A stretch of 64,000 nucleotides of DNA. Source: Elusimicrobiales bacterium (GTDB taxonomy: Bacteria; Elusimicrobiota; Elusimicrobia; Elusimicrobiales; Elusimicrobiaceae). The notes beneath the pieces are model-generated. The model ran no database searches. It was given only the letters and a program-made list of their open reading frames with translations, and was not told where the DNA came from. Shown piece by piece: positions 8,788 to 16,270 of this stretch (within the stretch, counting starts at the first letter, position 1; each line of letters opens with the position of its first letter). The stretch covers positions 100,529 to 164,528 of the forward strand of contig JBAZJT010000004.1 of the NCBI GenBank assembly GCA_041651175.1. The letters are read 5' to 3'. The position numbers were made by a program, and so were the translations under genes.

Positions 8788-9292
8788 GTCCGGCCTCCTT
8801 GAACGCCGCCGCAAGCTCCAGATAGGCGGTGTTCGCCCTGCGCAACTGCGCAAGCTCCTCCGGCGAAAGCTGGCGCATTATCTTTGCCGGCACGCCCATG
8901 ACAAGGCTGCGCGGCGGGATTTTCTTTCCGGGATTTACCACCGCGCCTGCGGCCACGAGGCAATCCTCGCCAATCTCGCTTTCCATCACCACGGCTTTCA
9001 TGCCGATAAGGCAGCGGTCGCCCACCTTCGCGCCGTGGACCACGGCGCCGTGGCCTATGGTAACGTCCCTGCCGATTATGCAGGGCGCGTTTTCGTTGAC
9101 ATGGATTACGCAGCAGTCCTGAACGTTGCTGTTTTCGCCTATGGAAACTGCCGCGACATCGCCGCGGATTACGGCCATGGGCCACACGGAAACGTTGGCG
9201 GCAATATCCACATCGCCTATGACGACGCTGGTCTGGTGCAGGTATGCGCTTGCGGCAACGCGCGGCGAGGCGCTTTTGAATTTCTGTATCAT
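8777..9292 (-). CDS. Gamma-class carbonic anhydrase-like protein (left-handed beta-helix)
   Basis: 171 residues with the hexapeptide-repeat pattern of a left-handed beta-helix (for example VIGDVDIAANVSVWPMAVIR). The gamma-carbonic-anhydrase signature is complete: RGDVAAVSIGENSNVQD, then CCVIHVN and IGHGAVVHG, supplying the three metal-binding histidines at trimer interfaces. The C-terminus (SLVMGVPAKIMRQLS) matches the PaaY/YrdA/CaiE subgroup. Members bind Zn or Fe; some hydrate CO2, some act as thioesterases and many are inactive. The start overlaps the stop of the upstream membrane protein as TGATG. The fold is certain, the activity is not. Confidence 0.9.
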   Translation of the reverse strand: MIQKFKSASPRVAASAYLHQTSVVIGDVDIAANVSVWPMAVIRGDVAAVSIGENSNVQDCCVIHVNENAPCIIGRDVTIGHGAVVHGAKVGDRCLIGMKAVVMESEIGEDCLVAAGAVVNPGKKIPPRSLVMGVPAKIMRQLSPEELAQLRRANTAYLELAAAFKEAGHDG

Positions 9293-10356
9293 CAGGCCTC
9301 CGTTTCCATGGCGATGCGGCGCTCCTGCTCGCGCTCCTCGGCCAGGTCCAGCGGCTCGGAAAGTTTAAGCCCCCAGTAGATGAACACGCTCAGCAGCGCG
9401 GGAACCGCGTAATAGGCCAGCCGGAATATCAGGCAGGCCACAAGCGCGGCGTCCCAGGGAACGCCGAATTTGGCGTAGGCGGCGGTCATGGTAAGCTCCA
9501 TCGCGCCCAGCCCGCCGGGGAGCACCGGAATCAGTGTCATCACCTGCCCCATGGCAAAGCCGCTTATAAGCGGGCCAAGGGCTATATGCTCATGCACCGC
9601 CAGGAAGCCCATGTACACTGCGATTATGGTGAAAACCCAGTCCCCGCACACAAGCAGCACCAGCCCCGCCAGCCGCGGCCCGCAACCCTTGATGGTGCAG
9701 ATGCCATGCTCCAGCTGGTCTTCGAACCGGGCGAAACTCTCATGCGGCACCTGCCCGCCGGAGAACCAGTAAATCACATGGTTGAGGCCGCGGAACATCA
9801 TCCGTATCCACCGGGAGCGGAAACCCTGGTCAAAAAACGCCTTGAAAAACGCGGAGCACAGCAGCGCGAGAAACGCCGCCCCCAGCCCCGCCTGAAGCGC
9901 GTCCAGCCGGCTGGTGCCGGGGCTGAACACTATCCACAGCGCGCCCTCCAGCACTATAAGCGCCAGCGCGGAATAGAGTATCACGCTTATGATGACGCTG
10001 CTGGTTACCGCGGCGGCAAAAGGCACGTTGCGTTTTTTGAGCAGATGGGCGCGCAGCGCGAACCCGCTCATCCCCATGGAGGAGACGAAATAATTCACCG
10101 TGGTGGCCACCACCGCTATGCAGGAAGCCTCCGCCACGGTTACCTTGTGGCCCAGCAGCCGCAGCGCCTCGCGCAGCGAAAGGCCCATGCACACGTATGC
10201 CGACAGCGCCGCCAGCACCGCGCCGAACAGATACCCGTATCTCACATGGGCGATGACGCGCGTCAGCCCGTCATAGCTGCTGCCCACCAGCAATGCCAGC
10301 AGGCACAGCGACAGTATCACCCCGCCGGAGATAACCAGAGTCTTCTTACTTGGCAT
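9292..10356 (-). CDS. Lysylphosphatidylglycerol synthase TM region / UPF0104-type flippase-like membrane protein
   Basis: 354 residues with about seven or eight hydrophobic helices. It begins MPSKKTLVISGGVILSLCLLALL. Family features include YVCMGLSLREALRLLGHKV, the NYFVSSMGMSGFALRAHLLKK block and PVLPGGLGAMELTMTAAYAKFG near the C-terminus. These are hallmarks of the LPG-synthase TM / UPF0104 family, often linked to moving or modifying polyprenyl- or glycerol-linked lipids. No synthetase domain is attached. It heads the minus operon through 702; a TATAAT on the minus strand at 10366-10371 lies nine bases before the ATG. The substrate is unknown. Confidence 0.85.
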   Translation of the reverse strand: MPSKKTLVISGGVILSLCLLALLVGSSYDGLTRVIAHVRYGYLFGAVLAALSAYVCMGLSLREALRLLGHKVTVAEASCIAVVATTVNYFVSSMGMSGFALRAHLLKKRNVPFAAAVTSSVIISVILYSALALIVLEGALWIVFSPGTSRLDALQAGLGAAFLALLCSAFFKAFFDQGFRSRWIRMMFRGLNHVIYWFSGGQVPHESFARFEDQLEHGICTIKGCGPRLAGLVLLVCGDWVFTIIAVYMGFLAVHEHIALGPLISGFAMGQVMTLIPVLPGGLGAMELTMTAAYAKFGVPWDAALVACLIFRLAYYAVPALLSVFIYWGLKLSEPLDLAEEREQERRIAMETEA

Positions 10357-10365
10357 GGCAACGCC

Positions 10366-10371
10366 ATTATA
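10366..10371 (-). promoter_or_regulatory. -10 element (TATAAT) close to start codon
   Basis: A perfect TATAAT on the minus strand, nine bases upstream of the ATG at 10356. Transcription would start within a few bases of the start codon, and no Shine-Dalgarno sequence is seen. I found no good -35 box at 17-18 bp. Confidence 0.5.
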
Positions 10372-10439
10372 TAAATATTACGCCTGTCACGGATGAGCCC
10401 GCGCCCGGTTCCCGCGGCTGGCGGCAGGGGGCGCGTCTT

Positions 10440-10541
10440 TTCATCCGCAGCGGACGAACGAGGAGTGTATGTCGTAGGCGGCTTCGTGCTGCGCCATTAT
10501 TCTGGCAAGCGAAAAATCGTTTTCCGCGCGGCGGCGGGCGC
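10440..10541 (-). pseudogene. Duplicated 3' end of the family 4 glycosyltransferase gene
   Basis: About 100 bp here are nearly identical to the last 100 bp of the glycosyltransferase gene (11238 onward), including the TGA stop. Only two mismatches were seen: ATG to ATA and TAC to CAC in the minus-strand reading. Beyond 10541 the match ends, so this is a detached gene tail without a start. It lies between the UPF0104 operon and a small exported-protein gene. Confidence 0.85.
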
Positions 10542-10562
10542 GGATTGTCTGCGCCCGCCGCC
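10530..10562 (-). terminator. Strong GC hairpin downstream of the 10578-10970 gene
   Basis: A perfect 12-bp stem (GGCGGCGGGCGC / GCGCCCGCCGCC) with a nine-base loop, just past the stop of the exported-protein gene. No direct U-tract follows on the minus strand; the nearest T-run (GATTTTTCG) is about 12 bases on. It is a possible terminator or 3' stabiliser. Its left arm uses the edge of the duplicated glycosyltransferase tail. Confidence 0.45.
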
Positions 10563-10577
10563 GAGCTCCGGTTGCGT

Positions 10578-10970
10578 TTAGAAGGGGTTGACGCGGCAAG
10601 TCATGCTGTCGCCGTAAGTGATGGTATCCGCGCGAACCTGTATGGATGCCGGCGCGGAGGTGTTCCCGTCAAAAAGCGTCGCAGGCAGGCCTATTACAAA
10701 TTCGGTGCTGTGTTTCTTTTCCGACCGGAAAACAAGCGCTTTCTGCGAACTCGTTCTGGTGCAGGGATAGAGTCCCATCTCCCGCATTTCGCCGGACCTG
10801 GGATTGCGCTCAAACAGTTTGAGCATTCCGGAATCGCGGTTGATGACGCCGGCCACGGAATAGGTTTCGCCGTCGCATATTAATTGCACGCGATTGGCCG
10901 GAGCCGCATCCTCGGCGCGGGCCGCGCACGCAAAAACCGCCAGAACCGCCGCTATTGCCAGTTTTTTCAT
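10578..10970 (-). CDS. Small exported protein of unknown function
   Basis: 130 residues starting MKKLAIAAVLAVFACAARA, a clear signal peptide with an A-x-A cleavage site. The mature part is about 110 residues, rich in beta-strand patterns, with two pairs of Cys (VQLICDGETYS, YPCTRT, MTCRVNPF) that could form disulphides. The start at 10970 is set by AAAGGAG about eight bases upstream; an upstream in-frame ATG at 11093 would bury the signal peptide and is rejected. I do not recognise the family. The 267-base stretch to 11237 holds only a fragment of a dispersed repeat (11108-11144). Confidence 0.75.
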   Translation of the reverse strand: MKKLAIAAVLAVFACAARAEDAAPANRVQLICDGETYSVAGVINRDSGMLKLFERNPRSGEMREMGLYPCTRTSSQKALVFRSEKKHSTEFVIGLPATLFDGNTSAPASIQVRADTITYGDSMTCRVNPF

Positions 10971-11107
10971 ATCATGTTCTCCTTTGCGCCAGTAATTCAA
11001 TCCTTCTATATTTTCCCAATAAACCGCGCCGCACGCATGAGCCAAAAGTCCCAGACCAACAACTGGCGAAACATTCCAGCGCAAAATCTTCATATGGGGA
11101 AAAGTCC

Positions 11108-11144
11108 GGATAATCTGTGAAAATCTGTGCTCACTCTGCGGATG
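11108..11144. repeat. Fragment of an 'ATCTGTG' repeat
   Basis: The pattern GGATAATCTGTGAAAATC, TGTG and CTCACTCTGCGGATGAA closely matches, on the other strand, the 53502-53545 repeat (TTATCCACAGATTGATCACAG and following). It is a diverged copy without coding content. Confidence 0.55.
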
Positions 11145-11237
11145 AAACGCCGTTAAATTATAGAGAAGACGACCGCTTGCCGCGGAGAAGTTTTATCCCC
11201 GGATTTGCGGGATTTTCCCTTCGCAAAATAATTCGCG

Positions 11238-12335
11238 TCATCCGCAGCGGACGAACGAGGAGTGTATGTCGTAGGCGGCTTCGTACTGCGCCATCATTCT
11301 GGCAAGCGAAAAATCGTTTTCCGCGCGGCGGCGGGCGGCGGCGCCCATGGCCTGCCGGAACTCCGCCCCGGCGGCAAGCTGGGCCAGCGCGTCGGCCAGC
11401 GCGCCGGTATCTGCGGGGGGGACAAGTTTCGCGGTCTCGCCGTCCGCGGCGATTTCGCGGACGCCGTCCACCGCGCTGGCGACCGAGGGCAGCCCCATGC
11501 TCATCGCCTCCATCAGCGCGTTGGGCGTGCCCTCCCACAGCGAGGGCAGCGCGAATATATCCGCGGCGCACAGCCAGGGGCGCAAATCCTCCTGCTCGCC
11601 GGGCAGGACGTCGCCGCGCAGGCCGCGCGCGCGGGCGCGGGCCTCAAGCTGGGCGCGCAGCGGCCCCTCGCCCAGAATTACCAGGCGCAGCTTCAGGATG
11701 GCGGCGGCGTCTATAAGGTAGCGGTGGCCCTTCTGCTCGTCCAGCCGGCCCGCCGCGACCACCAGAACGTCCTGCGGTCCCAGCCCCAGTTCGGCCCGCT
11801 TGGCGTCGCGCAGCGCCTTGTGAAAACGCCATTTTACCGTGTCCACCCCGTTGCGGATTACGGCGGCGCGCGCCGGATCATACCCCAGGCTGCCCACCAG
11901 GAAATCCCGGCTGGCGGAGGATTCGCAGACGGTAAACTCGTCTTTTGTCCTTGTAAGCGCGTCCAGCCACAGCAGCGGCAGAGCGCGGGTGCGGTAATTT
12001 ACGCGCGGAGAAGTCAGCAGCGCCGCGCCGCCGCGCCGGGCCAGCCGGCAGAACTGTATCGCGCGGTAGAGGAGGGCGTGTATCACGTCCGGCTTGTGCC
12101 GGGCTATTATGCGCGAGAGCTTCATAACATCAAACGGCGCGGGCGCATAGCCGGAGCCCAGCGTCTCCACCGGAACGCCGGCATTCTCAATATCGGCGGC
12201 CAGATGGCCCCGGTGCTTTAGCGACACCGCGCACACCGGCTCGTATTTGGCGCGATTGAGGCCGGAGACTATTTTGAGCAGCGTATTCTCCGCCCCGCCG
12301 CGCGAGGTGGAAGTGATGACATAAAGTATGCGCAT
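11238..12335 (-). CDS. Family 4-type (GT-B) glycosyltransferase
   Basis: 365 residues with a two-Rossmann-domain layout. The N-terminal acceptor domain starts MRILYVITSTSRGGAENTLL, typical of GT4. The C-terminal nucleotide-sugar domain has GRLDEQKGHRYLIDAA, LVILGEGPLR and the E-x7-E-type motif LPSLWEGTPNALMEAMSMG. It probably transfers a sugar from an NDP donor to a surface polysaccharide or lipid at the inner face of the membrane; donor and acceptor cannot be told. It is the last gene of the yciH operon, 21 nt after ybgC. Its 3' end is duplicated at 10440-10541. Confidence 0.93.
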   Translation of the reverse strand: MRILYVITSTSRGGAENTLLKIVSGLNRAKYEPVCAVSLKHRGHLAADIENAGVPVETLGSGYAPAPFDVMKLSRIIARHKPDVIHALLYRAIQFCRLARRGGAALLTSPRVNYRTRALPLLWLDALTRTKDEFTVCESSASRDFLVGSLGYDPARAAVIRNGVDTVKWRFHKALRDAKRAELGLGPQDVLVVAAGRLDEQKGHRYLIDAAAILKLRLVILGEGPLRAQLEARARARGLRGDVLPGEQEDLRPWLCAADIFALPSLWEGTPNALMEAMSMGLPSVASAVDGVREIAADGETAKLVPPADTGALADALAQLAAGAEFRQAMGAAARRRAENDFSLARMMAQYEAAYDIHSSFVRCG

Positions 12336-12356
12336 ATCAACGTTTGAAATCCGCGC

Positions 12357-12755
12357 TCAATGCGGCGCGGCGGGGGCGGAAAGCATTTTCTCCCGCAATT
12401 GCGCGCTTGCGGCCTGCGGCTCCAGATTTTTGCTGACGCTGACCATCACGGTTTTGGCGCGCGTGGTGACTCTGCCGTGCTGGTTGCGGATGATGTATTC
12501 AAACTCCGTCTTTATCTCGCTCATGGCGGTTACTTTGGTTTCTATCTCCAGCTCGTCGCCGTAGAAGGCGGGGTATTTGTAGTCCACCTCCTGCCGGTAG
12601 ACGACAAACATCAGCCCCTCGTCCATCAGCTTTTTGACCGACAGGCCGCGCGCCTCCATGTACTCCGTGCGCGCCTCCTCCAGGAACTTGAGATAGTTGC
12701 CGTAATAGACAACACCGCCGCAATCCGTGTCGTGGTAATATATCCGTTTTTTCAT
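12357..12755 (-). CDS. ybgC: YbgC-type acyl-CoA thioesterase (hot-dog fold)
   Basis: 132 residues. The N-terminus KKRIYYHDTDCGGVVYYG, then NYLKFLEEARTEY, matches the YbgC/4-hydroxybenzoyl-CoA thioesterase signature, with the catalytic Asp in the first D-x-D. The remainder (VYRQEVDYKYPAFYGDELEI) follows the hot-dog helix and sheet. Such enzymes hydrolyse short acyl-CoA or act on acyl-ACP in phospholipid metabolism. The start overlaps the stop of yjbQ. The usual tol-pal neighbours are absent, so the envelope link is uncertain. Confidence 0.92.
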   Translation of the reverse strand: MKKRIYYHDTDCGGVVYYGNYLKFLEEARTEYMEARGLSVKKLMDEGLMFVVYRQEVDYKYPAFYGDELEIETKVTAMSEIKTEFEYIIRNQHGRVTTRAKTVMVSVSKNLEPQAASAQLREKMLSAPAAPH

Positions 12756-13168
12756 TCGCCTATTATTTTGACAAGCACGCGCTTGTCGCGCCGCCCGTCA
12801 AACTCCCCGTAGAATATGCGTTCCCAGGGGCCGAAATCCAGCCGGCCTTTGGTGATTGCGACCACAACCTCCCTGCCCAGCAGCGTCCGTTTGAGATGCG
12901 CGTCGCCGTTATCCTCGCCGGTGAGGTTGTGGCGGTAGCGGTCAACGCCGTAAGGGGCCAGTTTCTCGGTCCAGTCCAGAAAATCCTGATGCAGCCCGCT
13001 TTCATTGTCGTTTATAAAAACGCTGGAGGTGATGTGCATGGAATTGACCAGGCACAGCCCCTCCCGGACGCCGCTTTTTTCCACGGCCTCCTCCACCCGG
13101 TCTGTGATATTGATTATCTCATACCGCTTGCCGGTGTGAATTACAAGGTATTCGGTGAGTGATTTCAT
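12752..13168 (-). CDS. yjbQ: YjbQ / UPF0047 family protein
   Basis: 138 residues from the ATG at 13168. Conserved blocks are SMHITSSVFINDNESGLHQD, HNLTGEDNGDAHLKRTLLG and ITKGRLDFGPWERIFYGEFD, covering the whole UPF0047 family, including the His residues that may bind metal. E. coli YjbQ has weak thiamine-phosphate synthase activity, but the physiological role is unsettled. The start overlaps the UPF0173 stop as ATGA and the stop overlaps ybgC. It is a confident family match; the function is open. Confidence 0.93.
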   Translation of the reverse strand: MKSLTEYLVIHTGKRYEIINITDRVEEAVEKSGVREGLCLVNSMHITSSVFINDNESGLHQDFLDWTEKLAPYGVDRYRHNLTGEDNGDAHLKRTLLGREVVVAITKGRLDFGPWERIFYGEFDGRRDKRVLVKIIGE

Positions 13169-13788
13169 GACACCCGCTCCAGAACGCGGACCGCGCATTT
13201 GCAGAGTTTTGCGAAATCCGCGCCGTAATTTTCCTGCCCCGGCTTCCAGCCGTAATGCATGGGAACCGCGATTTTCGGATTGATGAGCGCAGCCGCCTGC
13301 GCGGCCTCCCCGGCATCCATGGTATAAGTTCCGCCCACGGGAAGCAGGGCTATGTCCGTCCGGCAGGCGGACATTTCCGGGATTTTGTCGGTGTCGCCGG
13401 CGTGATAGAGACGCTCGCCGTCTATTTCCGCGATAAAGCCGGTGTGGCCCAGGCTCCCGGCGTGATTGGGTATTTTCAGGTTGTATGCCGCCACCGCTTC
13501 AAAGGCGATTCCGGCGGCGGTATTTTTTTCGCCCGGCTTTACCGCAAGGATTTGCCGCCCCAGCTTCGCCGCGACGGCGGCATTGCCCGCGATGACGGTG
13601 GAATCTTTCGTTATCAGCGCGACATCTTCCGGCGAGCAGTGGTCGTAATGCTCGTGAGTTATGAAAATAACGCCGGCCTTGTCCGCGCCGGGCTTGAGCC
13701 GGAACGGGTCGAAATAAACGGTCAGCCCCCCCTCCGTTTTCACGCGGAACGCGGAATGGCCCAGCCACTCAAGCCTGTCAATCAGCAT
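13165..13788 (-). CDS. UPF0173 metallo-beta-lactamase-fold hydrolase
   Basis: 207 residues with a metallo-beta-lactamase fold: the metal motif FITHEHYDHCSPEDV (H-x-H-x-D-H), LGHTGFIAEIDGERLYHAGDT with a metal-bridging Asp, and VPMHYGWKP with the last His. The N-terminus (MLIDRLEWLGHSAFRV) is typical of the UPF0173/YtkL subgroup. It is probably a cytoplasmic two-metal hydrolase; the substrate is unknown for the family. It overlaps yciH by seven bases and yjbQ by four. Confidence 0.92.
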   Translation of the reverse strand: MLIDRLEWLGHSAFRVKTEGGLTVYFDPFRLKPGADKAGVIFITHEHYDHCSPEDVALITKDSTVIAGNAAVAAKLGRQILAVKPGEKNTAAGIAFEAVAAYNLKIPNHAGSLGHTGFIAEIDGERLYHAGDTDKIPEMSACRTDIALLPVGGTYTMDAGEAAQAAALINPKIAVPMHYGWKPGQENYGADFAKLCKCAVRVLERVS

Positions 13789-14117
13789 ATGCGCCGGACC
13801 TTGTAGCCGGCGGCTTTAAGCTCGGCCTCCACGAAGTCGCGCCTGTCGCCCTGAAGCTCCAGCACGCCGTGCTTGACCGTCCCACCGGAGCCCAGCCGTT
13901 TCTTGAATTTCTTCAGCAGTTCTTCCTTGCCTTCGGGGTGCATTTGCAGCCGCTCTATAAGCGTAAGCCCGCTGCCCTTGTGCCCCGCGCGGAAGGAAAC
14001 GCGCACCGGCTCCGCCTGTTTGGGCCCCGGGCATTTGCAGGGCGATTTGCCGCAGGAGGGGCAGGGCGGTTTCCACCCCGGCTCGTTGGAATAGACCACG
14101 TTCCCGTCGCAACTCAT
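13782..14117 (-). CDS. yciH: SUI1/eIF1-like translation factor, YciH family
   Basis: 111 residues. An N-terminal segment with a Cys cluster (CPSCGKSPCKCPG) is followed by the SUI1 domain, with RAGHKGSGLTLIERL and KKRLGSGGTVKHGVLELQG. Bacterial YciH resembles eIF1 and influences initiation fidelity at the 30S subunit; its exact role is debated. It heads an overlapping operon of five genes down to 11238. A TAAAAT (14124-14129) lies six bases before the ATG and no Shine-Dalgarno site is visible, suggesting a leaderless mRNA. Confidence 0.93.
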   Translation of the reverse strand: MSCDGNVVYSNEPGWKPPCPSCGKSPCKCPGPKQAEPVRVSFRAGHKGSGLTLIERLQMHPEGKEELLKKFKKRLGSGGTVKHGVLELQGDRRDFVEAELKAAGYKVRRIC

Positions 14118-14123
14118 AAATCC

Positions 14124-14129
14124 ATTTTA
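14124..14129 (-). promoter_or_regulatory. -10-like TAAAAT six bases before yciH
   Basis: TAAAAT on the minus strand, then six bases, then ATG. The spacing equals that seen before the hinT gene and the second receiver gene. The -35 region falls in the U-tract of the upstream terminator, so no clear -35 box is present. Confidence 0.4.
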
Positions 14130-14144
14130 GATAACCTTGCGCGC

Positions 14145-14174
14145 AAAAAAAAGCCCGCCGTCAGGCGGGCTTTT
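14145..14174 (-). terminator. Rho-independent terminator
   Basis: The stem AAAAGCCCGCC / GGCGGGCTTTT has a four-base loop and is followed on the minus strand by a run of eight T. It lies 16 nt past the stop of the exported-protein gene at 14190 and isolates it from the yciH operon. Confidence 0.88.
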
Positions 14175-14189
14175 CTGCCGGCGGGAAAC

Positions 14190-15026
14190 TTACTGCGCGC
14201 CGTACCCGTTAAACTTCATTTTCTTTCCGTGGCGGCTGCCGGTATGATGCAGGTTGTAAATCTGGCCGTCGCCGCGAACGACATACATATTATTGCCCAT
14301 CACGGTGGAGGTGAAGGTGGTTACCGCCCAGGACACGTTCACATTCATGGATGCCACAGGCTCATCCGCGGAACCGGCGTTGACTATGCCTTCCTTGGGT
14401 ATCTGGCAGACTATATCCATCTTGTGTCCCCAGGAGGCGTAGCCGTCCACCATAACCGTAACGCCCTTGAGGTACTGCCCTTTCCCCATAAACTTCATGC
14501 CGGGCACGCCCACTATGGTGTATGTGGCGTCCACCACGGTAAAACCCAGCCAGGTGACATTCATGTAATAGGACTTGGCCACCGGCGGCTGCGCGTCGGT
14601 AAGCTGGTCCCATTCCGTCGCGGCGGCGGGGATGGCGTTGGCGTACTGATTCGTGGCCGCAACGACGCCCTTGTTTGTCACCACCACCTTGAATATCTGG
14701 GTGCCGGTGTTTATTATCTGGTTCACCGCGTCGGCGATATCGCCTACGGACGTTTTTCCGTCCGGCAGTCCGGGCATGTCCTCCCCCTGCCGAACCTGGG
14801 GCGGCACCTCGCGCACGCGCACTGACACCGCGTCCTCCGGGCTGGTGGCCATGGCCTTCTCATACAACTCCGGCGAAGAGCGCCTGAGTTGCTCCAGAAA
14901 AGGCTTCATATCGTCCGAAGGGCCGGCAAATCTAAGCCCGGAGGGTCCGGCAGGAATGAAAGCCTGCGCCGCCGCGCCCGCGGCGAAAACTGCGGAAACT
15001 GCCGCTGCCAACATCGCTTTTTTCAT
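14190..15026 (-). CDS. Exported protein of unknown function
   Basis: 278 residues beginning MKKAMLAAAVSAVFAAGAAAQ, a clear signal peptide. The start at 15026 has GGAGAGG about six bases upstream. The mature protein has a helical segment (KPFLEQLRRSSPELYEKAM), then a beta-rich region from about residue 95 with alternating hydrophobics (YYMNVTWLGFTVVDATYTIV, MNVNVSWAVTTFTSTVMG). I do not recognise the family; a periplasmic or outer-membrane-associated beta-sandwich is a guess. It is a single-gene unit with its own terminator. The divergent gap to 15211 holds a hairpin in the 5' leader (15067-15083 region) and a palindrome at 15165-15180. Confidence 0.8.
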   Translation of the reverse strand: MKKAMLAAAVSAVFAAGAAAQAFIPAGPSGLRFAGPSDDMKPFLEQLRRSSPELYEKAMATSPEDAVSVRVREVPPQVRQGEDMPGLPDGKTSVGDIADAVNQIINTGTQIFKVVVTNKGVVAATNQYANAIPAAATEWDQLTDAQPPVAKSYYMNVTWLGFTVVDATYTIVGVPGMKFMGKGQYLKGVTVMVDGYASWGHKMDIVCQIPKEGIVNAGSADEPVASMNVNVSWAVTTFTSTVMGNNMYVVRGDGQIYNLHHTGSRHGKKMKFNGYGAQ

Positions 15027-15164
15027 GTTTGCCTCTCCATGCCGCCCATCGTTATCCACGCGCCCCGCCGCAGGCGAACCTGCGGACGGGACTTTATAAC
15101 AGGCGTCAGGTAAATGCTATCACGGCGCGGCAGGCGCGCGACAGGGCCAAAAGGCCCACACTCT

Positions 15165-15180
15165 CCGGTAATTTTACCGG
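15165..15180. promoter_or_regulatory. Palindrome CCGGTAATTTTACCGG, possible operator
   Basis: Two perfect seven-base arms around a TT centre, in the divergent gap, about 30 bp upstream of the alpha/beta hydrolase start and beside its putative -10. Position and symmetry fit a dimeric repressor site; no regulator gene is adjacent. Confidence 0.4.
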
Positions 15181-15196
15181 CGGCGCGCATAAATGT

Positions 15197-15202
15197 TATA
15201 AA
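15197..15202 (+). promoter_or_regulatory. -10-like TATAAA before the hydrolase gene
   Basis: TATAAA ends eight bases before the ATG at 15211. The intervening GGAAGAAT could act as a Shine-Dalgarno site if transcription begins further upstream; otherwise the mRNA would be almost leaderless. Confidence 0.35.
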
Positions 15203-15210
15203 GGAAGAAT

Positions 15211-16104
15211 ATGGCCTTTGTCATCGCCTGGATTGCCATCGGGTCCGTTGCGGCGGCGGCGCTTATCGTTGCCGCAGCCTATTTATACAGCAAGCGCATG
15301 CTGCGCCCGCCCCATCACCGCGCGCCGGTTGCCGTATTCCCGGACCAGTTCCGCCTGCCGCACCAGAACACTGTTTTCACCTCGGAAGACGGGATAACCC
15401 TGCGCGGCTGGTTCATCCCGGCGGACAATTCGCCCAAAACCATAATTCTGCTGCACGGCTGGGGCAACAACAGGGGCGACGCGCTGGCCGCCACGCATTT
15501 CCTGCACGAGGCCGGCTTCAACCTGCTTTATTTTGATTTCCGCTGCTGCGGCGAAAGCGGGGGGGCGGTATCCACCGTGGGCTATCTGGAAACGCGCGAT
15601 ATGGAAGCCGCCCTGGAGTATCTTAAAACGCGCAAGCCGGAATGCGCGCAGGCCGTAGGCGTCTACGGCATGTCCATGGGCGCGGCGGTGGCGGTATACG
15701 CCGCCGCCCGGCACGACATCATAAAATGCGTCGCCCTGGAGGCGGCTTTTGATTCTTACGAGAAAGCGGCGGGCCGATATGCCTGGACACATCTCAGGAT
15801 TCCCTATTATCCGTTCGTGCCGCCCGCGCTTATGTTTGCGCGCATGAAGCTGGGAACGGACCCGGAAAAATTCAGCCCGCAATACCACATACGGGCCGTC
15901 AGCCCCAGACCGGTGCTTTTCATACACGGCAGCCACGACGCGCTTGTGCCGCTCAAAGACGCCAAGGCGCTTTTTGAAAAGGCCGGCCAGCCCAAGGAAT
16001 TCTGGACCGTTGCCGGCGCAAGCCACGCCAAATGCGCCGAGACCGGCGGCGCGGAATACCGCAAGCGCCTGACGGACTTTTTCACAGCCAATCTGAAGGG
16101 TTAA
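15211..16104 (+). CDS. Membrane-anchored alpha/beta hydrolase
   Basis: 297 residues. One N-terminal transmembrane helix (about residues 2-26) precedes an alpha/beta-hydrolase domain. The oxyanion-hole motif is LLHGWGNN (about 81-88), the nucleophile elbow is GMSMG with Ser155, the acid is in IHGSHDALVP and the catalytic His is in AGASHAKC. All three triad residues are present. The layout resembles the YfhR/BEM46 group, whose substrates are poorly known; esterase or peptidase activity at the membrane is possible. It is transcribed alone from the divergent gap. Confidence 0.88.
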   Translation: MAFVIAWIAIGSVAAAALIVAAAYLYSKRMLRPPHHRAPVAVFPDQFRLPHQNTVFTSEDGITLRGWFIPADNSPKTIILLHGWGNNRGDALAATHFLHEAGFNLLYFDFRCCGESGGAVSTVGYLETRDMEAALEYLKTRKPECAQAVGVYGMSMGAAVAVYAAARHDIIKCVALEAAFDSYEKAAGRYAWTHLRIPYYPFVPPALMFARMKLGTDPEKFSPQYHIRAVSPRPVLFIHGSHDALVPLKDAKALFEKAGQPKEFWTVAGASHAKCAETGGAEYRKRLTDFFTANLKG

Positions 16105-16113
16105 CCCGGACCA

Positions 16114-16142
16114 TTGCGCCGCGCGGCAGGCCATGATACAAT
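16114..16142 (+). promoter_or_regulatory. Promoter TTGCGC-N17-TACAAT
   Basis: -35 TTGCGC (16114-16119), a 17-bp spacer and TACAAT (16137-16142) with a TG one base upstream (extended -10). It would give a leader of about 120 nt before the HExxH gene. A second gene (19826) has a very similar promoter, supporting the call. Confidence 0.6.
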
Positions 16143-16270
16143 AGATTTGCGCGGGCGAGAGTCCGCACATATATCAAAATCCCGCACGCAGCGGTTCAAC
16201 GCCGTCCGGCGGAGTTTGCGCGTGATTGGCAGCCGGGGCGGGATTAATCCGGTAAACCGAGGAGAAACTG

